Shown: positions 43,640 to 52,405 of the stretch, one piece after another | Layout: every line of letters begins with the position of its first letter | Position numbering within the stretch: the stretch's first letter is position 1 | Assembly: GCA_004561545.1 (NCBI GenBank) | Contig: SFVK01000005.1 | Coordinates: 28,415-92,414, forward strand | Source of the DNA: a bacterium | Lineage (GTDB): Bacteria > Bacillota > Clostridia > Oscillospirales > Ruminococcaceae | Direction of reading: 5' to 3' | DNA: 64,000 nucleotides | Program-made: the position numbers and the translations under genes | Notes under the pieces: model-generated | The model's input: the letters and a program-made list of their open reading frames with translations, nothing else | Databases searched by the model: none | What the model was told of the DNA's origin: nothing

Positions 43640-44314
43640 TTACAGTTGGTTCAGTTTGCGCAGCGCGGCCTTGGCGGCCTGCTGCTCAGCGGCCTTTTTG
43701 CTGCGCCCCGTTCCGGCGGCCATGGCGCTGCCGTTGAGCAGGACGGTGACCTCAAACCGTTTGTCGTGGGCCGGGCCGGATTCGCCGGTGACGGCGTAGC
43801 TCAGCTTGTCCTCGGGGTTTTGCTGGATGACCTCCTGCAGCTTGGTCTTGTAGTCCTCCTCGGCGGTCTTGCCCTCGGTGATAAAGGGCAGGATAAAGCT
43901 GCGGGCGGCCTCCATGCCGCCGTCCAGATACAGCGCGGCGATCACCGCTTCAAAAGCGTCGGACACCACGCTGGGGCGCTCGCGGCCCCCGCCCAGCTCC
44001 TCGCCCCGGCCCAGGCGCAGGTAGGCGCCCAGGTCAATCTCTTTGGCAAACTGGAACAGCGCTTCCTCGCTGACCAGCGACGCCCGCATCCGGGACAGCT
44101 CGCCCTCCGGCCGGGTGGAGTGGCGGAACAGATAATTCGCCACCACCAGCGAGAGCACGCTGTCCCCCAAAAACTCCAGCCGTTCGTTGTATTTGGTGGG
44201 GGCCTTGGCCTCGTTGGCGTAGGAGCTGTGGGTCAGTGCGGTGATCAGCAGGTCCCGGTTCTTAAAGTGGTAATGCAGCTTTTCTTCCAGCTCTTCCGGC
44301 GTGCGGGTGGTCAT
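43640..44314 (-). CDS. rnc: Ribonuclease III
   Basis: 224 residues. Double-strand-specific RNase for rRNA and mRNA processing. The catalytic signature is NERLEFLGDSVLSLVV (about 40-55) with the second acidic site SDAFEAVIAALYLDGG; a C-terminal dsRNA-binding domain (about 155-224) ends AAEQQAAKAALRKL. The ATG at 44314 overlaps the plsX stop by four bases. The open frame runs 19 codons further upstream, but that region lies inside plsX and is not conserved in RNase III. Confidence 0.97.
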   Translation of the reverse strand: MTTRTPEELEEKLHYHFKNRDLLITALTHSSYANEAKAPTKYNERLEFLGDSVLSLVVANYLFRHSTRPEGELSRMRASLVSEEALFQFAKEIDLGAYLRLGRGEELGGGRERPSVVSDAFEAVIAALYLDGGMEAARSFILPFITEGKTAEEDYKTKLQEVIQQNPEDKLSYAVTGESGPAHDKRFEVTVLLNGSAMAAGTGRSKKAAEQQAAKAALRKLNQL

Positions 44315-45333
44315 TGGGCGGTGTCTCCTTTGCTGTTCAGTTCGGCCAGAGCGGCCTCCATGGTGCCGCACAGGTCGTTCTCCACACAGGTCTTTGCCTG
44401 GCGGATGGCGTTCTTGATGCCCTTGGGCTTGCTGGAGCCGTGGGCCTTGATGACCGGCCTGGCCGCGCCCAGCAGCGGCGCGCCGCCGATCTCCTCGGAG
44501 TCCATCTTGTGCTTAAGCCCCCGCAGGCCCTTCTTGACCCCCAGGTAGCACACCTTGGTGACGAGGTTCTGCATAAAAATATCCTTGAGCATCCCCAGCA
44601 GTGTGCCGGCCACGCCCTCGGTGAGCTTGAGCACCACGTTGCCCACAAAGCCGTCGCAGACCACCACGTCCACCTCCCCGGCCATGATGTCCCGGGGTTC
44701 AATGTTGCCCACAAAGCGGATGGAGGGGTTGCGGCGCAGCAGGCCGTGGGCCTCGCGGTACATGGGGGTGCCCTTGGTGTCCTCGGCGCCGTTGTTCACC
44801 AGCGCCACCGACGGGTTCTGCCGCCCCATGACCCGGTTCATATAGACGCTGCCCATGGTGCCAAAGGCGTTGAGCATCTCGGCCCGGCACTCGGCGTTGG
44901 CGCCGCAGTCCAGCAGCAGAAAGGGCAGCTTTTTGCCCGGCATACAGGTGGCCAGCGCGGGGCGCTTGACCCCCTTGACGGTGCGCACAATCAGGCTGGT
45001 GCCCACATGGAGCGCGCCGGTGGACCCGGCGGACACAAAGGCGTCGCCCTCGCCGTTTTTGAGCATCGTCAGGCCCTTGACCATGCTGGAATCCGTCTTG
45101 TGGCGCACCGCCTTGACGGGGTCGTCGTGCATATCAATGTCCTCGGTGCAGGGGATCAGCTCAAAGGGGGACAGGTCGATGTTCAGCTCTTTGGCGGCTG
45201 CCCGCAGCTTGTCGGGGTCGCCCAGCAGCGCGATGGTCATGCCGTCGCCGAACTCGCGCAGGGCGTCGGCCGCGCCCTGAAGGGTGGAATAGGGCGCGTT
45301 GTCGCCGCCCATGGCGTCAAGAAGAATTTTCAT
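44311..45333 (-). CDS. plsX: Phosphate acyltransferase PlsX
   Basis: 340 residues. Makes acyl-phosphate from acyl-ACP for PlsY in phospholipid synthesis. Starts MKILLDAMGGDNAPYSTLQG. Also seen are VSAGSTGALHVG, LLDCGANAE and VVCDGFVGNVVLKLTEG. It overlaps rnc directly. The acpP gene often found between plsX and rnc is absent here. trmFO ends 9 bases upstream. Confidence 0.97.
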   Translation of the reverse strand: MKILLDAMGGDNAPYSTLQGAADALREFGDGMTIALLGDPDKLRAAAKELNIDLSPFELIPCTEDIDMHDDPVKAVRHKTDSSMVKGLTMLKNGEGDAFVSAGSTGALHVGTSLIVRTVKGVKRPALATCMPGKKLPFLLLDCGANAECRAEMLNAFGTMGSVYMNRVMGRQNPSVALVNNGAEDTKGTPMYREAHGLLRRNPSIRFVGNIEPRDIMAGEVDVVVCDGFVGNVVLKLTEGVAGTLLGMLKDIFMQNLVTKVCYLGVKKGLRGLKHKMDSEEIGGAPLLGAARPVIKAHGSSKPKGIKNAIRQAKTCVENDLCGTMEAALAELNSKGDTAQ

Positions 45334-45342
45334 GATGGTACC

Positions 45343-46656
45343 TCACTGTTCAACGTCCGCGGCCCAGGCGTCCATGGCGGCCTGAGCGGTCTCGGAAAGA
45401 GCCAGATAGCGCTCCCGCTTGTCCCGGATGGCGTCAATTTCCCCGCTCCGGGGCAGAATGCCCATATTGGCCCCCATGGGCTGGAAATCCCTGTTGGGGG
45501 TGGTGATGTAGCGCAGCAGCGCGCCGCACATCGTCTGTTCGGGGGGCGGCGTAAACGCCCTGCCCCGCAGCCGGGCGTACAGGCTGGCCGCAGCCAGAAG
45601 ACCGCAGGCCGCGCTCTCCATATAGCCCTCAAAGCCGGTGATTTGGCCGGCAAAAAACACGTTGGGATGCTCTTTCAGGCACAGCGCCGGGGTGAGCACC
45701 GCCGGGCTTTCCAAAAAGGTGTTGCGGTGCATGACGCCGTAGCGCACAAACTCGGCGTGTTCCAGGCCGGGAATCATCGAGAACACCCGCTTCTGCTCGC
45801 CCCATTTGAGGTTGGTCTGGAACCCCACCAGATTGTACAGCGTGCGGGAGGCGTTCTCGGCCCGCAGCTGGACGTTGGCCCAGGGGCGGTGGCCGGTGCG
45901 GGGGTCCCGCAGGCCCACGGGGCGCAGCGGGCCGAACCGCATGGTGTCCGCCCCGCGCCCGGCCATGACCTCGATGGGCATACAGCCCTCATAGACCGTC
46001 AGATCGCCGTCAAAGTCGTGCAGCGGCGCCCGCTCGGCGCCGGTGAGCGCGGCGTGGAACGCCTCGTACTCCGCTTTGCTGAAAGGGCAGTTGAGATAGT
46101 CCGCCTCGCCCCGGCCATAGCGGGAGGCCGCAAAGATGCGGTCCATGTCCAGACTTTCCGCCGTGACGATGGGGGCCACCGCGTCGTAAAAGCTCAGCCG
46201 GTGGGAGCCGGTCAGCGCCGCGATGGCGTCGGCCAGCGCACCCCCGGTCAGCGGGCCGGAGGCCACCAGCACCGGGGCGCTCCCGTCAATGGCGGTCACT
46301 TCTTCACGGTGTACCGTGATGTTTGGGTGGCTTTCCACCATTTCGGTGACGGTGCGGGAAAACACGTCCCGGTCCACCGCCAGCGCGCCGCCTGCCGCCA
46401 CCCGGGCGGTTTCGGCGGCGGTGAGCAGATGGGAGCCCATGCGGCGCATTTCCAGCTTGAGCAGGCCGGAGGCGGAATCCGGCCGCTCCGCCTTGAGGGA
46501 GTTGGAGCAGATCAGCTCGGCAAAATCCCCGCTCTTGTGGGCGGGGGAAAAGCGCACCGGCTTCTGCTCGTACAGCTCCACCTGCACCCCATGGTCCGCC
46601 AGCCACAGCGCGGCCTCGCACCCGGCCAGGCCCGCGCCGATGATTTTACATTCCAT
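45343..46656 (-). CDS. trmFO: Methylenetetrahydrofolate-tRNA (uracil-5-)-methyltransferase TrmFO
   Basis: 437 residues. Folate- and FAD-dependent enzyme that makes m5U54 in the T-loop of tRNA, the Gram-positive alternative to TrmA. Starts with the FAD motif IIGAGLAGCEAALWLADHG. Further conserved segments are FAELICSNSLKAERPDSASG, PIEVMAGRGADTMRFGPLRP and GQITGFEGYMESAACG. The start at 46656 overlaps the topA end by 11 bases. The topA-trmFO order is common. Confidence 0.97.
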   Translation of the reverse strand: MECKIIGAGLAGCEAALWLADHGVQVELYEQKPVRFSPAHKSGDFAELICSNSLKAERPDSASGLLKLEMRRMGSHLLTAAETARVAAGGALAVDRDVFSRTVTEMVESHPNITVHREEVTAIDGSAPVLVASGPLTGGALADAIAALTGSHRLSFYDAVAPIVTAESLDMDRIFAASRYGRGEADYLNCPFSKAEYEAFHAALTGAERAPLHDFDGDLTVYEGCMPIEVMAGRGADTMRFGPLRPVGLRDPRTGHRPWANVQLRAENASRTLYNLVGFQTNLKWGEQKRVFSMIPGLEHAEFVRYGVMHRNTFLESPAVLTPALCLKEHPNVFFAGQITGFEGYMESAACGLLAAASLYARLRGRAFTPPPEQTMCGALLRYITTPNRDFQPMGANMGILPRSGEIDAIRDKRERYLALSETAQAAMDAWAADVEQ

Positions 46657-48904
46657 CGTTTCCTTTTTTCTCCACGTTCTTCACAAAGCCGCAGCCCTCG
46701 CCGGCGCAGTAGAGCTGGCCCCGGCGCTTGAAGAGGGTTTTGCCGCAGTTGGGGCAGGTCTCGGTCACCGGCTCGTCCCAGGTCATATAGCTGCACTGGG
46801 GGTAGTTGCTGCACCCGTAGTAGATGCGGCCCTTGGCGCTCTTGCGCAGCAGCATATGGCCGCCGCACAACGGGCACAGGCCGCCGGTGTCCTTGACCAG
46901 CGGGTGGGAGTTGCGGCACTCCGGGAAGCCGGAGCAGGCCACAAACTTGCCGTACCGGCCGCTCTTGATGACCATGGGCCGGCCGCACTTGTCGCAGATC
47001 TCGTCGGTGGGGATGTCCTCCACCTTGACGCGCTTGCCCTCCATGTTTTTCTCGGCGGCTTCCAGGCTTTTGGCAAAGCCCTGGTAAAATTCGTCCACCG
47101 TCTGGACCCAGTCGGCCTTGCCGGCCTCCACCACGTCCAGCTTCTTTTCCATGTCGGCGCTGAACGCGGGGTTCACAATGTCGGGGAACTGCTCCAGCAT
47201 GACCTGGTTGACCGCCTGGCCCAGGGGGGTGGTGCGCAGTTTTTTCTGGTCCTTCTCCACATAGCCCCGGTCCACGATGGTGGTGATGATGGGCGCATAG
47301 GTGGAGGGCCGGCCGATGCCGTTCTCCTCCAGCGTGTGGATGAGGGTGGCCTCGGTGTAGTAGGGCGGCGGCTGGGTAAATTTCTGCTCGGCGGACAGCT
47401 TTTTCAGGTCCAGCACCTGGCCCGGCTCCAGCGGGGGCAGGGCGGTGGCCTTCTTCTGCTTGTCGTCGGTGGATTCCTCATACAGCGCGGTAAAGCCGTC
47501 AAAGGTCACATGGTAGCCCGACGCGCGGAACAGGTAATCCCCCGCCGCGATGGTGGCCGAGACGGTGTCCATCACGCAGTCCGCCATCTGGGAGGCCATG
47601 AACCGGCTCCAGATCAGGCGGTAGAGCCGGGCCTCGTCCCCCGAGATGCTCCCCTCCACCTGCTCGGGCGTCAGCTCGGGCATCGAGGGGCGGATGGCTT
47701 CGTGGGCGTCCTGGGCGGCGGTGGCGGAACGGGACTTCCACACCCGCTTTTTGGCGCAGACATAGGGCTCGCCCCAGTTGTTGCTGATGAAGGTCCGGGC
47801 GGCGGCGGCGGCCTCGTCGGCGATGCGCAGGCTGTCGGTGCGCATATAGGTGATCAGACCGATCTGACCGTAGCCCGCCACCTCCATGCCTTCGTACAGC
47901 CGCTGGGCGGCCCGCATGGTGCGGGTGGCCGAGAACCCCAGCGCGCGGCTGGCGTCCTGCTGCAGGGTGGAGGTGATGAACGGCGGCTGGGGCTGGCGGC
48001 GGCGCTGGCCCTTGTCCACCCTGGTCACGGTGTAGGGCTTGCCCTCCAGCGCGGCCACAATGGCGTCGGCCTCCTCCTTGTTCCTGACCGTCAGCTTTTT
48101 GCCGTCGGCGCCGGCGGACAGCCGCGCCGTGAAGGCGGCGCCGCTGCCCCGGGGCTTGAGGCTGGCGTCAATGTTCCAGTATTCCTCGGGCTTGAACTGC
48201 TCAATCTCCAGCTCCCGGTCCCGGATGATGCGCACCGCCACGCTCTGCACCCGCCCGGCGGACAGGCCCTTGCGGACCTTGTGCCACAAAAAGGGGCTGA
48301 GCTTGTAGCCCACCAGCCGGTCCAGCTCGCGCCGGGCCTGCTGGGCGTTGAAAAGGTCCATGTCGATGGCGCGGGGATGGGCCATGCCCTCCTGAATGCC
48401 CTTTTTGGTGATCTCGTCAAAGGTGACCCGGTTGGGCGCGGCGGGGTCCAGCCCCAGCACGCTGGCCAGATGCCAGCTGATGGCCTCCCCCTCGCGGTCG
48501 GGGTCGGTGGCCAGATAGACCGTCTCGGCCTGTTTGGCCTCGGCCTTCAGCTCCTTGACCAGGGCGTTTTTGCCCTTGATGATGATATATTTGGGCTGAT
48601 AGTTGTTCTCCACGTCGATGCCCAGCGTGCTGGCGGGCAGGTCGCGGATGTGGCCCATGCTGGCCGTGACGGTGTAGCCCCGGCCCAGATATTTGCCGAT
48701 GGTTTTGGCCTTGGCGGGGGACTCCACAATCACCAGCCTGGTGCCGCCGGCCGCTTTTTTGGCGGCGGGTTTCCTTGCGGCGGTCTTTTTGGCCGCCGGC
48801 TTTTTTGCGGTTCCTTCCCCTTTGGGGGCCGCCTTTTTGGCGGCGGGCTTGCGGGCCGCGGGCTTTTGGGCGGCGGCCATGGATTCTGCGGTTTGCTTTG
48901 GCAT
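46646..48904 (-). CDS. topA: DNA topoisomerase I with a Lys/Ala-rich N-terminal tail
   Basis: 752 residues. Type IA topoisomerase that relaxes negative supercoils. The TOPRIM domain begins LVIVESPAKAKTIGKYLGRG at about residue 57 rather than residue 1-5. The active tyrosine lies in GLITYMRTDSLRI. The C-terminus carries three four-cysteine zinc ribbons (CDKCG...CSGFPEC, CPLCGG...CSNYPQC, CPNCGK...CAGEGC). The first 55 residues are built of KPAAKK/ARKPAAKK-like repeats, resembling bacterial histone-H1-like tails. The ATG at 48904 is used (GGAG upstream); an ATG seven codons earlier is possible. trmFO overlaps its end. Confidence 0.96.
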   Translation of the reverse strand: MPKQTAESMAAAQKPAARKPAAKKAAPKGEGTAKKPAAKKTAARKPAAKKAAGGTRLVIVESPAKAKTIGKYLGRGYTVTASMGHIRDLPASTLGIDVENNYQPKYIIIKGKNALVKELKAEAKQAETVYLATDPDREGEAISWHLASVLGLDPAAPNRVTFDEITKKGIQEGMAHPRAIDMDLFNAQQARRELDRLVGYKLSPFLWHKVRKGLSAGRVQSVAVRIIRDRELEIEQFKPEEYWNIDASLKPRGSGAAFTARLSAGADGKKLTVRNKEEADAIVAALEGKPYTVTRVDKGQRRRQPQPPFITSTLQQDASRALGFSATRTMRAAQRLYEGMEVAGYGQIGLITYMRTDSLRIADEAAAAARTFISNNWGEPYVCAKKRVWKSRSATAAQDAHEAIRPSMPELTPEQVEGSISGDEARLYRLIWSRFMASQMADCVMDTVSATIAAGDYLFRASGYHVTFDGFTALYEESTDDKQKKATALPPLEPGQVLDLKKLSAEQKFTQPPPYYTEATLIHTLEENGIGRPSTYAPIITTIVDRGYVEKDQKKLRTTPLGQAVNQVMLEQFPDIVNPAFSADMEKKLDVVEAGKADWVQTVDEFYQGFAKSLEAAEKNMEGKRVKVEDIPTDEICDKCGRPMVIKSGRYGKFVACSGFPECRNSHPLVKDTGGLCPLCGGHMLLRKSAKGRIYYGCSNYPQCSYMTWDEPVTETCPNCGKTLFKRRGQLYCAGEGCGFVKNVEKKGNDGM

Positions 48905-48938
48905 AGATTGCTCCACGTTTCTCAAAGATGGGCGGCGG

Positions 48939-50045
48939 TCATACCGCCGCAGTGTACCGCCCGCCCGGCTGGGGCGCGGCGGCGTCCAGGATTTCCAGTT
49001 CGGTCAGGGCGGCCAGCACCGTCTGCACCGGCAGGCCGGTGGCGTTTACCAGCTCGTCGGCGGTTTGGGGCGCGGGGCCCAGCGCGGCCAGCACCGCCCG
49101 GGCGCCGGGGCTCAGGTCCTGCGGGCGGAACGCCGGTGTGCGCCGCACCGGGTCGGGGGCCCGCCCGGTCATGCCCAGCGCCTGCAAAATGTCCCCGGCG
49201 CGGCACAGCGGCTCGGCCCGGTGGGTGCGCAGCAGCTCGTTGGTGCCCTCGCTGGTGGCGCTGTAAATGCTGCCCGGCACGGCGAACACCGGCCGGCCGT
49301 ACCGCTCGGCGTGCTCCACCGTGTTCATGGTCCCGCTGCTGGCGCGGGCCTCCGCCACACAGACCGCCTCGCTCAGGCCGGCGATCAGCCGGTTGCGGGC
49401 CAGAAAGGTGCCGGTGGCCTTGCCGGTGTAATCCGGCGGGTATTCGCTCGCCACCGCGCCGCCCAGGCGCTCCAGCTCGGCGCGCAGCGGCTTGTTGGCG
49501 GCGGGATAGGTCCGGTTGATGGCGGTGCCCAGAAAGGCAACCGTGGGAGCGCCGGCCTCCACGGCGGCGCGGTGGCCCACCCCGTCCAGCCCGTCGGCCA
49601 GGCCGCTGACGATGACCACCCCCTGCTGCGCCAGCGCCAGCGAAAGGTCGTGGCAGGAGTTGGCGCCGTAGCGGGTGGGGCGGCGGGTGCCCACCATGCC
49701 CACATACCGCCGCCCGTTCAGGCAGGCGGGGTCGCCGGTGACATAGAGCACCGGCGGCAGGTCGGGCAGATCCCGCAGCCGGTCAGGGTATTGCGGGTCC
49801 TGCGGCGTCAGCACCGCGATGCCGCAGCCGTTGCAGTAGTCCAGCAGGCCCCGCAGATGTTCGGGGCGCACGGCGCGCAGCTTTTCGGCGGCTTTGGGGC
49901 TGACGCAGGCGGGCAGGGGCTGCCCCGCGCGCACGGCCCGGTCCAGGTCCCGGGGGTCCGGCCATTCGGCCAGCAGCTCCCCGGTATAGCGGCAGGCGGA
50001 GCCCAGGGCTTCGGCCAGCCACAGCCAGCAAAGTGTGCGGTCCAT
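48939..50045 (-). CDS. dprA: DNA-processing protein DprA (Smf)
   Basis: 368 residues. Binds single-stranded DNA and loads RecA in natural transformation. An N-terminal helical region is followed by the Rossmann-like core with MVGTRRPTRYGANSCH, VSGLADGLDGVGHRAAVEAG and FLARNRLIAGLSEAVCVAEA. The C-terminal winged-helix (DML1-like) domain is at about 300-360. The ATG at 50045 has no close ribosome-binding site (AGAGG is 13 bases away). A TATAAT lies just before it and overlaps the stop of the upstream gene. Competence function is inferred, since many DprA carriers are not known to be competent. Confidence 0.95.
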   Translation of the reverse strand: MDRTLCWLWLAEALGSACRYTGELLAEWPDPRDLDRAVRAGQPLPACVSPKAAEKLRAVRPEHLRGLLDYCNGCGIAVLTPQDPQYPDRLRDLPDLPPVLYVTGDPACLNGRRYVGMVGTRRPTRYGANSCHDLSLALAQQGVVIVSGLADGLDGVGHRAAVEAGAPTVAFLGTAINRTYPAANKPLRAELERLGGAVASEYPPDYTGKATGTFLARNRLIAGLSEAVCVAEARASSGTMNTVEHAERYGRPVFAVPGSIYSATSEGTNELLRTHRAEPLCRAGDILQALGMTGRAPDPVRRTPAFRPQDLSPGARAVLAALGPAPQTADELVNATGLPVQTVLAALTELEILDAAAPQPGGRYTAAV

Positions 50046-50051
50046 ACCTTA

Positions 50052-50828
50052 TTATACACCTCTGAAATGCCAAAGCAAGACACTGCCCGCCACCCCGGCG
50101 TTCAGGCTCTCCACAAGGCCGGTCATGGGGATGCGCACCGCCATGTCGCAGGCGGCCACGGCGGCGTCCGAAAGCCCCTGCCCCTCGCTGCCAATGACGG
50201 CGCACAGCCCGCTGGGGCAGTCCCGGGGGGCCTCATCCAGCGGGCGGGAATGGTAGAGCGCGGCGGCCAGGCAGGTCACGCCGCGGCCCCGCAGCGCGGT
50301 GAGCGCCGCCGGCAGGTCGGGGACCGCCGCCACCGGCAGCCGCCCCGCCGCGCCCATGGACGCCCGCAGCGTCTTGGGCGAAAAGGGCGCCGCGCACCCC
50401 GGCGAGAGCAGCACCCCGTCAAACCCGAAGGCGGCGGCGCTGCGCAGCAGGGTGCCCACGTTGCCGGGGTCCTGCACCCCCTCCAGCGCCAGCAGGCGGC
50501 GGGCGCCGGCCAGCAGCGCCTCGCTGCTCCAGCACGGCGTCTCAAAAAGGCCGAACACATCCTGGCTGGACTTGGTGCCCGCCAGCTTTTCGGCCACCGG
50601 CGCGGTGATTTCCACCGTCCGGCCGTCAAATTCCGCCAGCTCCGGCGTGCGGTCCAGCGCCCGCCGGGTGGCGTACAGGGTGCGCAGCGCGCAGCTTTTG
50701 GCCAGCTCCAGGCAGAGCTTGGGGCCTTCGGCAAAAAACAGGCCATCGGCGGCGCGGAGCTTTTCCTCCTCCCGCAGGCGGCAGGCGTATTTGATTTTCG
50801 CGTTGTCGCGGCTGGTGATAAGGTCCAT
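50052..50828 (-). CDS. TrmH/SpoU-family RNA 2'-O-ribose methyltransferase
   Basis: 258 residues. The N-terminal substrate-binding domain (about 1-95) has SRDNAKIKYACRLREEEK and FFAEGPKL. The SPOUT domain has the three family motifs GVQDPGNVGTLLRSAAAFG, AVIGSEGQGLSD and IPMTGLVESLNAGVAGSVLL. It should methylate rRNA or tRNA ribose; the exact site is unknown. It follows rplT after a terminator-like hairpin, a frequent position for this gene. Confidence 0.93.
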   Translation of the reverse strand: MDLITSRDNAKIKYACRLREEEKLRAADGLFFAEGPKLCLELAKSCALRTLYATRRALDRTPELAEFDGRTVEITAPVAEKLAGTKSSQDVFGLFETPCWSSEALLAGARRLLALEGVQDPGNVGTLLRSAAAFGFDGVLLSPGCAAPFSPKTLRASMGAAGRLPVAAVPDLPAALTALRGRGVTCLAAALYHSRPLDEAPRDCPSGLCAVIGSEGQGLSDAAVAACDMAVRIPMTGLVESLNAGVAGSVLLWHFRGV

Positions 50829-50840
50829 GATCCACCGCCT

Positions 50841-50879
50841 TAAAATAAAATGGACGCACGCGCGAGGGGCGCATGCGTC
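50841..50879 (-). terminator. Terminator after rplT
   Basis: GACGCATGCGC (50879-50869 minus strand) pairs with GCGCGTGCGTC (50863-50853) with one G-T pair, then CATTTTATTTT. Read-through may feed the downstream methyltransferase and dprA genes. Confidence 0.82.
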
Positions 50880-50895
50880 TTGGTTCGGATTGTTC

Positions 50896-51249
50896 TTACA
50901 GCGCCTTCCTGGCGGTCTCCACCAGAGCGTTGAAGCTGGCGGGATCGTTGATGGCCATCTCGCTGAGCATCTTGCGGTTCAGCTCGATGCCGGACTTCTT
51001 CAGGCCGTTCATGAAGGTGGAGTAGTTCATGCCCTGGGCGCGGACCGCGTTGTTGATGCGGGTGATCCACAGGTTGCGGAACTGGCGCTTCTTGAGCTTG
51101 CGGCCCACGAACGCGTAGTTGCCGGACTTCATCACGGCCTGCTTGGCCATGCGGAAATGCTTGGACTTGGAGCCATAGTAGCCCTTAGCCAGCTTGAGGG
51201 TTTTGGTGCGACGCTTGTGCGTCATGGTAGCGCCTTTGATACGAGCCAT
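50896..51249 (-). CDS. rplT: 50S ribosomal protein L20
   Basis: 117 residues, standard length. Starts MARIKGATMTHKRRTKTLKL, with GYYGSKSKHFRMAKQAVMK and RQFRNLWITRINNA. L20 is needed early in 50S assembly and in Firmicutes represses its own infC-rpmI-rplT operon by binding the leader. It is the last gene of that operon before a terminator. Confidence 0.98.
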   Translation of the reverse strand: MARIKGATMTHKRRTKTLKLAKGYYGSKSKHFRMAKQAVMKSGNYAFVGRKLKKRQFRNLWITRINNAVRAQGMNYSTFMNGLKKSGIELNRKMLSEMAINDPASFNALVETARKAL

Positions 51250-51302
51250 GGTAATCTATCTCCTTTTACACAGTCACATTTTCTTCAGGGTTGGCGGGCC
51301 GA

Positions 51303-51509
51303 TCAGCCGCCGTAGGGCATCATCTTGCGCACGGCGCCCTCGTTGGTCTTGTCAACGTACTTGGGCATACGCAGGCCGCGGGTGAGCTTGGTGGTCTTTT
51401 TGGTCAGAATGTGACGGCGCTTGGATGCGTTGCGCTTGATCTTGCCGGAGGCAGTCATCTTGAAGCGCTTTTTGGCACCGGAGCAGGTCTTGAGTTTCAT
51501 TTTAGCCAT
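51303..51509 (-). CDS. rpmI: 50S ribosomal protein L35
   Basis: 68 residues: MAKMKLKTCSGAKKRFKMTA, with RNASKRRHILTKKTTK and an RGLRMPKYVDKTN tail. Lies between infC (22 bases) and rplT (53 bases), the universal order. The ATG at 51509 has AGGAGGAAACAAA upstream. Confidence 0.98.
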   Translation of the reverse strand: MAKMKLKTCSGAKKRFKMTASGKIKRNASKRRHILTKKTTKLTRGLRMPKYVDKTNEGAVRKMMPYGG

Positions 51510-51531
51510 TTTTGTTTCCTCCTACATACAT

Positions 51532-52062
51532 TTACTTGTTCGGGCTGGGGGACAGGAACATCATCATGCTGCGCCCTTCGAGCTTGGGCTGCTTGTCAAT
51601 GACAGCCTTGCCCTCAAGCGCCTGCGCAAAGCGCTGCTCCACATCGATCCCCAGATTGGTGTGCGCCATTTCGCGGCCGCGGAACCGGATGGAAACCTTC
51701 ACCTTGTGGCCCTGCTGCAGAAACTTTGCGGCCTGGTTCACCTTGGTGTTGAAGTCGTTGGTGTCGATGTTGAGCGAAAGGCGGATCTCCTTCAGCTCGA
51801 TCACTTTCTGGTTTTTCTTGGCTTCCTTCTCCTTTTTCTGCATCTCGAAGCGGTACTTGCCGTAGTCGAGAATCTTGCAGACAGGGGGCTTGGCCTGGGG
51901 GGCCACCTTGACCAGGTCCAGGTCCAGCGCCTGCGCCATCTTGAGCGCATCGCGGGGGCTCATAACGCCCTTCTGCTGGCCGTCCGCACCGATCAGGCGG
52001 ACTTCCTTGTCCCGGATCTGTTCATTGATTTCCAGTTCCTTGGAATTGCTGTTGCTGGCGAT
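51532..52062 (-). CDS. infC: Translation initiation factor IF-3 (non-AUG start)
   Basis: 176 residues from the chosen start. IF-3 binds the 30S subunit and checks the start codon. The N-domain begins ELEINEQIRDKEVRLIGADG. The linker has GKYRFEMQKKEKEAKKNQK; the C-domain has KEIRLSLNIDTNDF and KVKVSIRFRGREMAHTNLG. There is no ATG at the right place. GGAGG (52076-52072) is nine bases before an ATC at 52062 and only three before an ATT at 52068, so ATC is preferred. Rare start codons are usual for infC and allow IF-3 autoregulation. First gene after the leader and promoter. Confidence 0.95.
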   Translation of the reverse strand: MASNSNSKELEINEQIRDKEVRLIGADGQQKGVMSPRDALKMAQALDLDLVKVAPQAKPPVCKILDYGKYRFEMQKKEKEAKKNQKVIELKEIRLSLNIDTNDFNTKVNQAAKFLQQGHKVKVSIRFRGREMAHTNLGIDVEQRFAQALEGKAVIDKQPKLEGRSMMMFLSPSPNK

Positions 52063-52232
52063 TGGAATACACCTCCGTAACAAATCAGATGAGTCATTGA
52101 AAAAGCGGCCGCCCCAGAGCAGCCGCCGCACACAAAACCCGCCCACCCAAAGGTGCGCGATGGATCTGTATAACCCGGGGCGATGAACCCGCAAGGTGAA
52201 CGGCGGAAATACCGGACGCTGCTTTTTTTACC
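52063..52232 (-). promoter_or_regulatory. Leader of infC-rpmI-rplT (candidate L20-type autoregulatory leader)
   Basis: About 170 untranslated bases follow the promoter. Near the end a GC-rich segment (minus 52129-52105) can form a GCGGC/GCCGC stem followed by TTTTT (52104-52100), like a weak terminator 40 bases before infC. Firmicute L20 leaders use such a terminator; assignment here is by position, not by a recognised consensus. Confidence 0.5.
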
Positions 52233-52239
52233 GTTACCT

Positions 52240-52268
52240 ACTATACCACGCCCCGGCCCCCCTGTCAA
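52240..52268 (-). promoter_or_regulatory. Strong promoter of infC-rpmI-rplT
   Basis: TTGACA (52268-52263), 17-base spacer, TATAGT (52245-52240) on the minus strand, close to the consensus. Confidence 0.92.
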
Positions 52269-52323
52269 GACCCCCGGGACGGATTTTCTGCGCCGGAACC
52301 GCCTTTAAAATTTTGCAAAGCAA

Positions 52324-52352
52324 TTGCACATTGCCCCGCTGCGGACTATAAT
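52324..52352 (+). promoter_or_regulatory. Promoter of the RmlD-like reductase gene
   Basis: TTGCAC (52324-52329), 17-base spacer, TATAAT (52347-52352), divergent from the infC promoter. Confidence 0.88.
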
Positions 52353-52405
52353 GGGTGAGGTGTGCGGGCGCCGGACGCAAGGGCCCCGCAGCGGGAGGAA
52401 TTGGA

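Noticed and set aside
50040..50068. A dprA promoter giving a leaderless mRNA (TTGCTT-N16-TATAAT just before the ATG)
   Set aside because: The TATAAT overlaps the double stop codon of the upstream gene and the -35 lies in its coding sequence; chance is as likely. Left as a note in the dprA entry.
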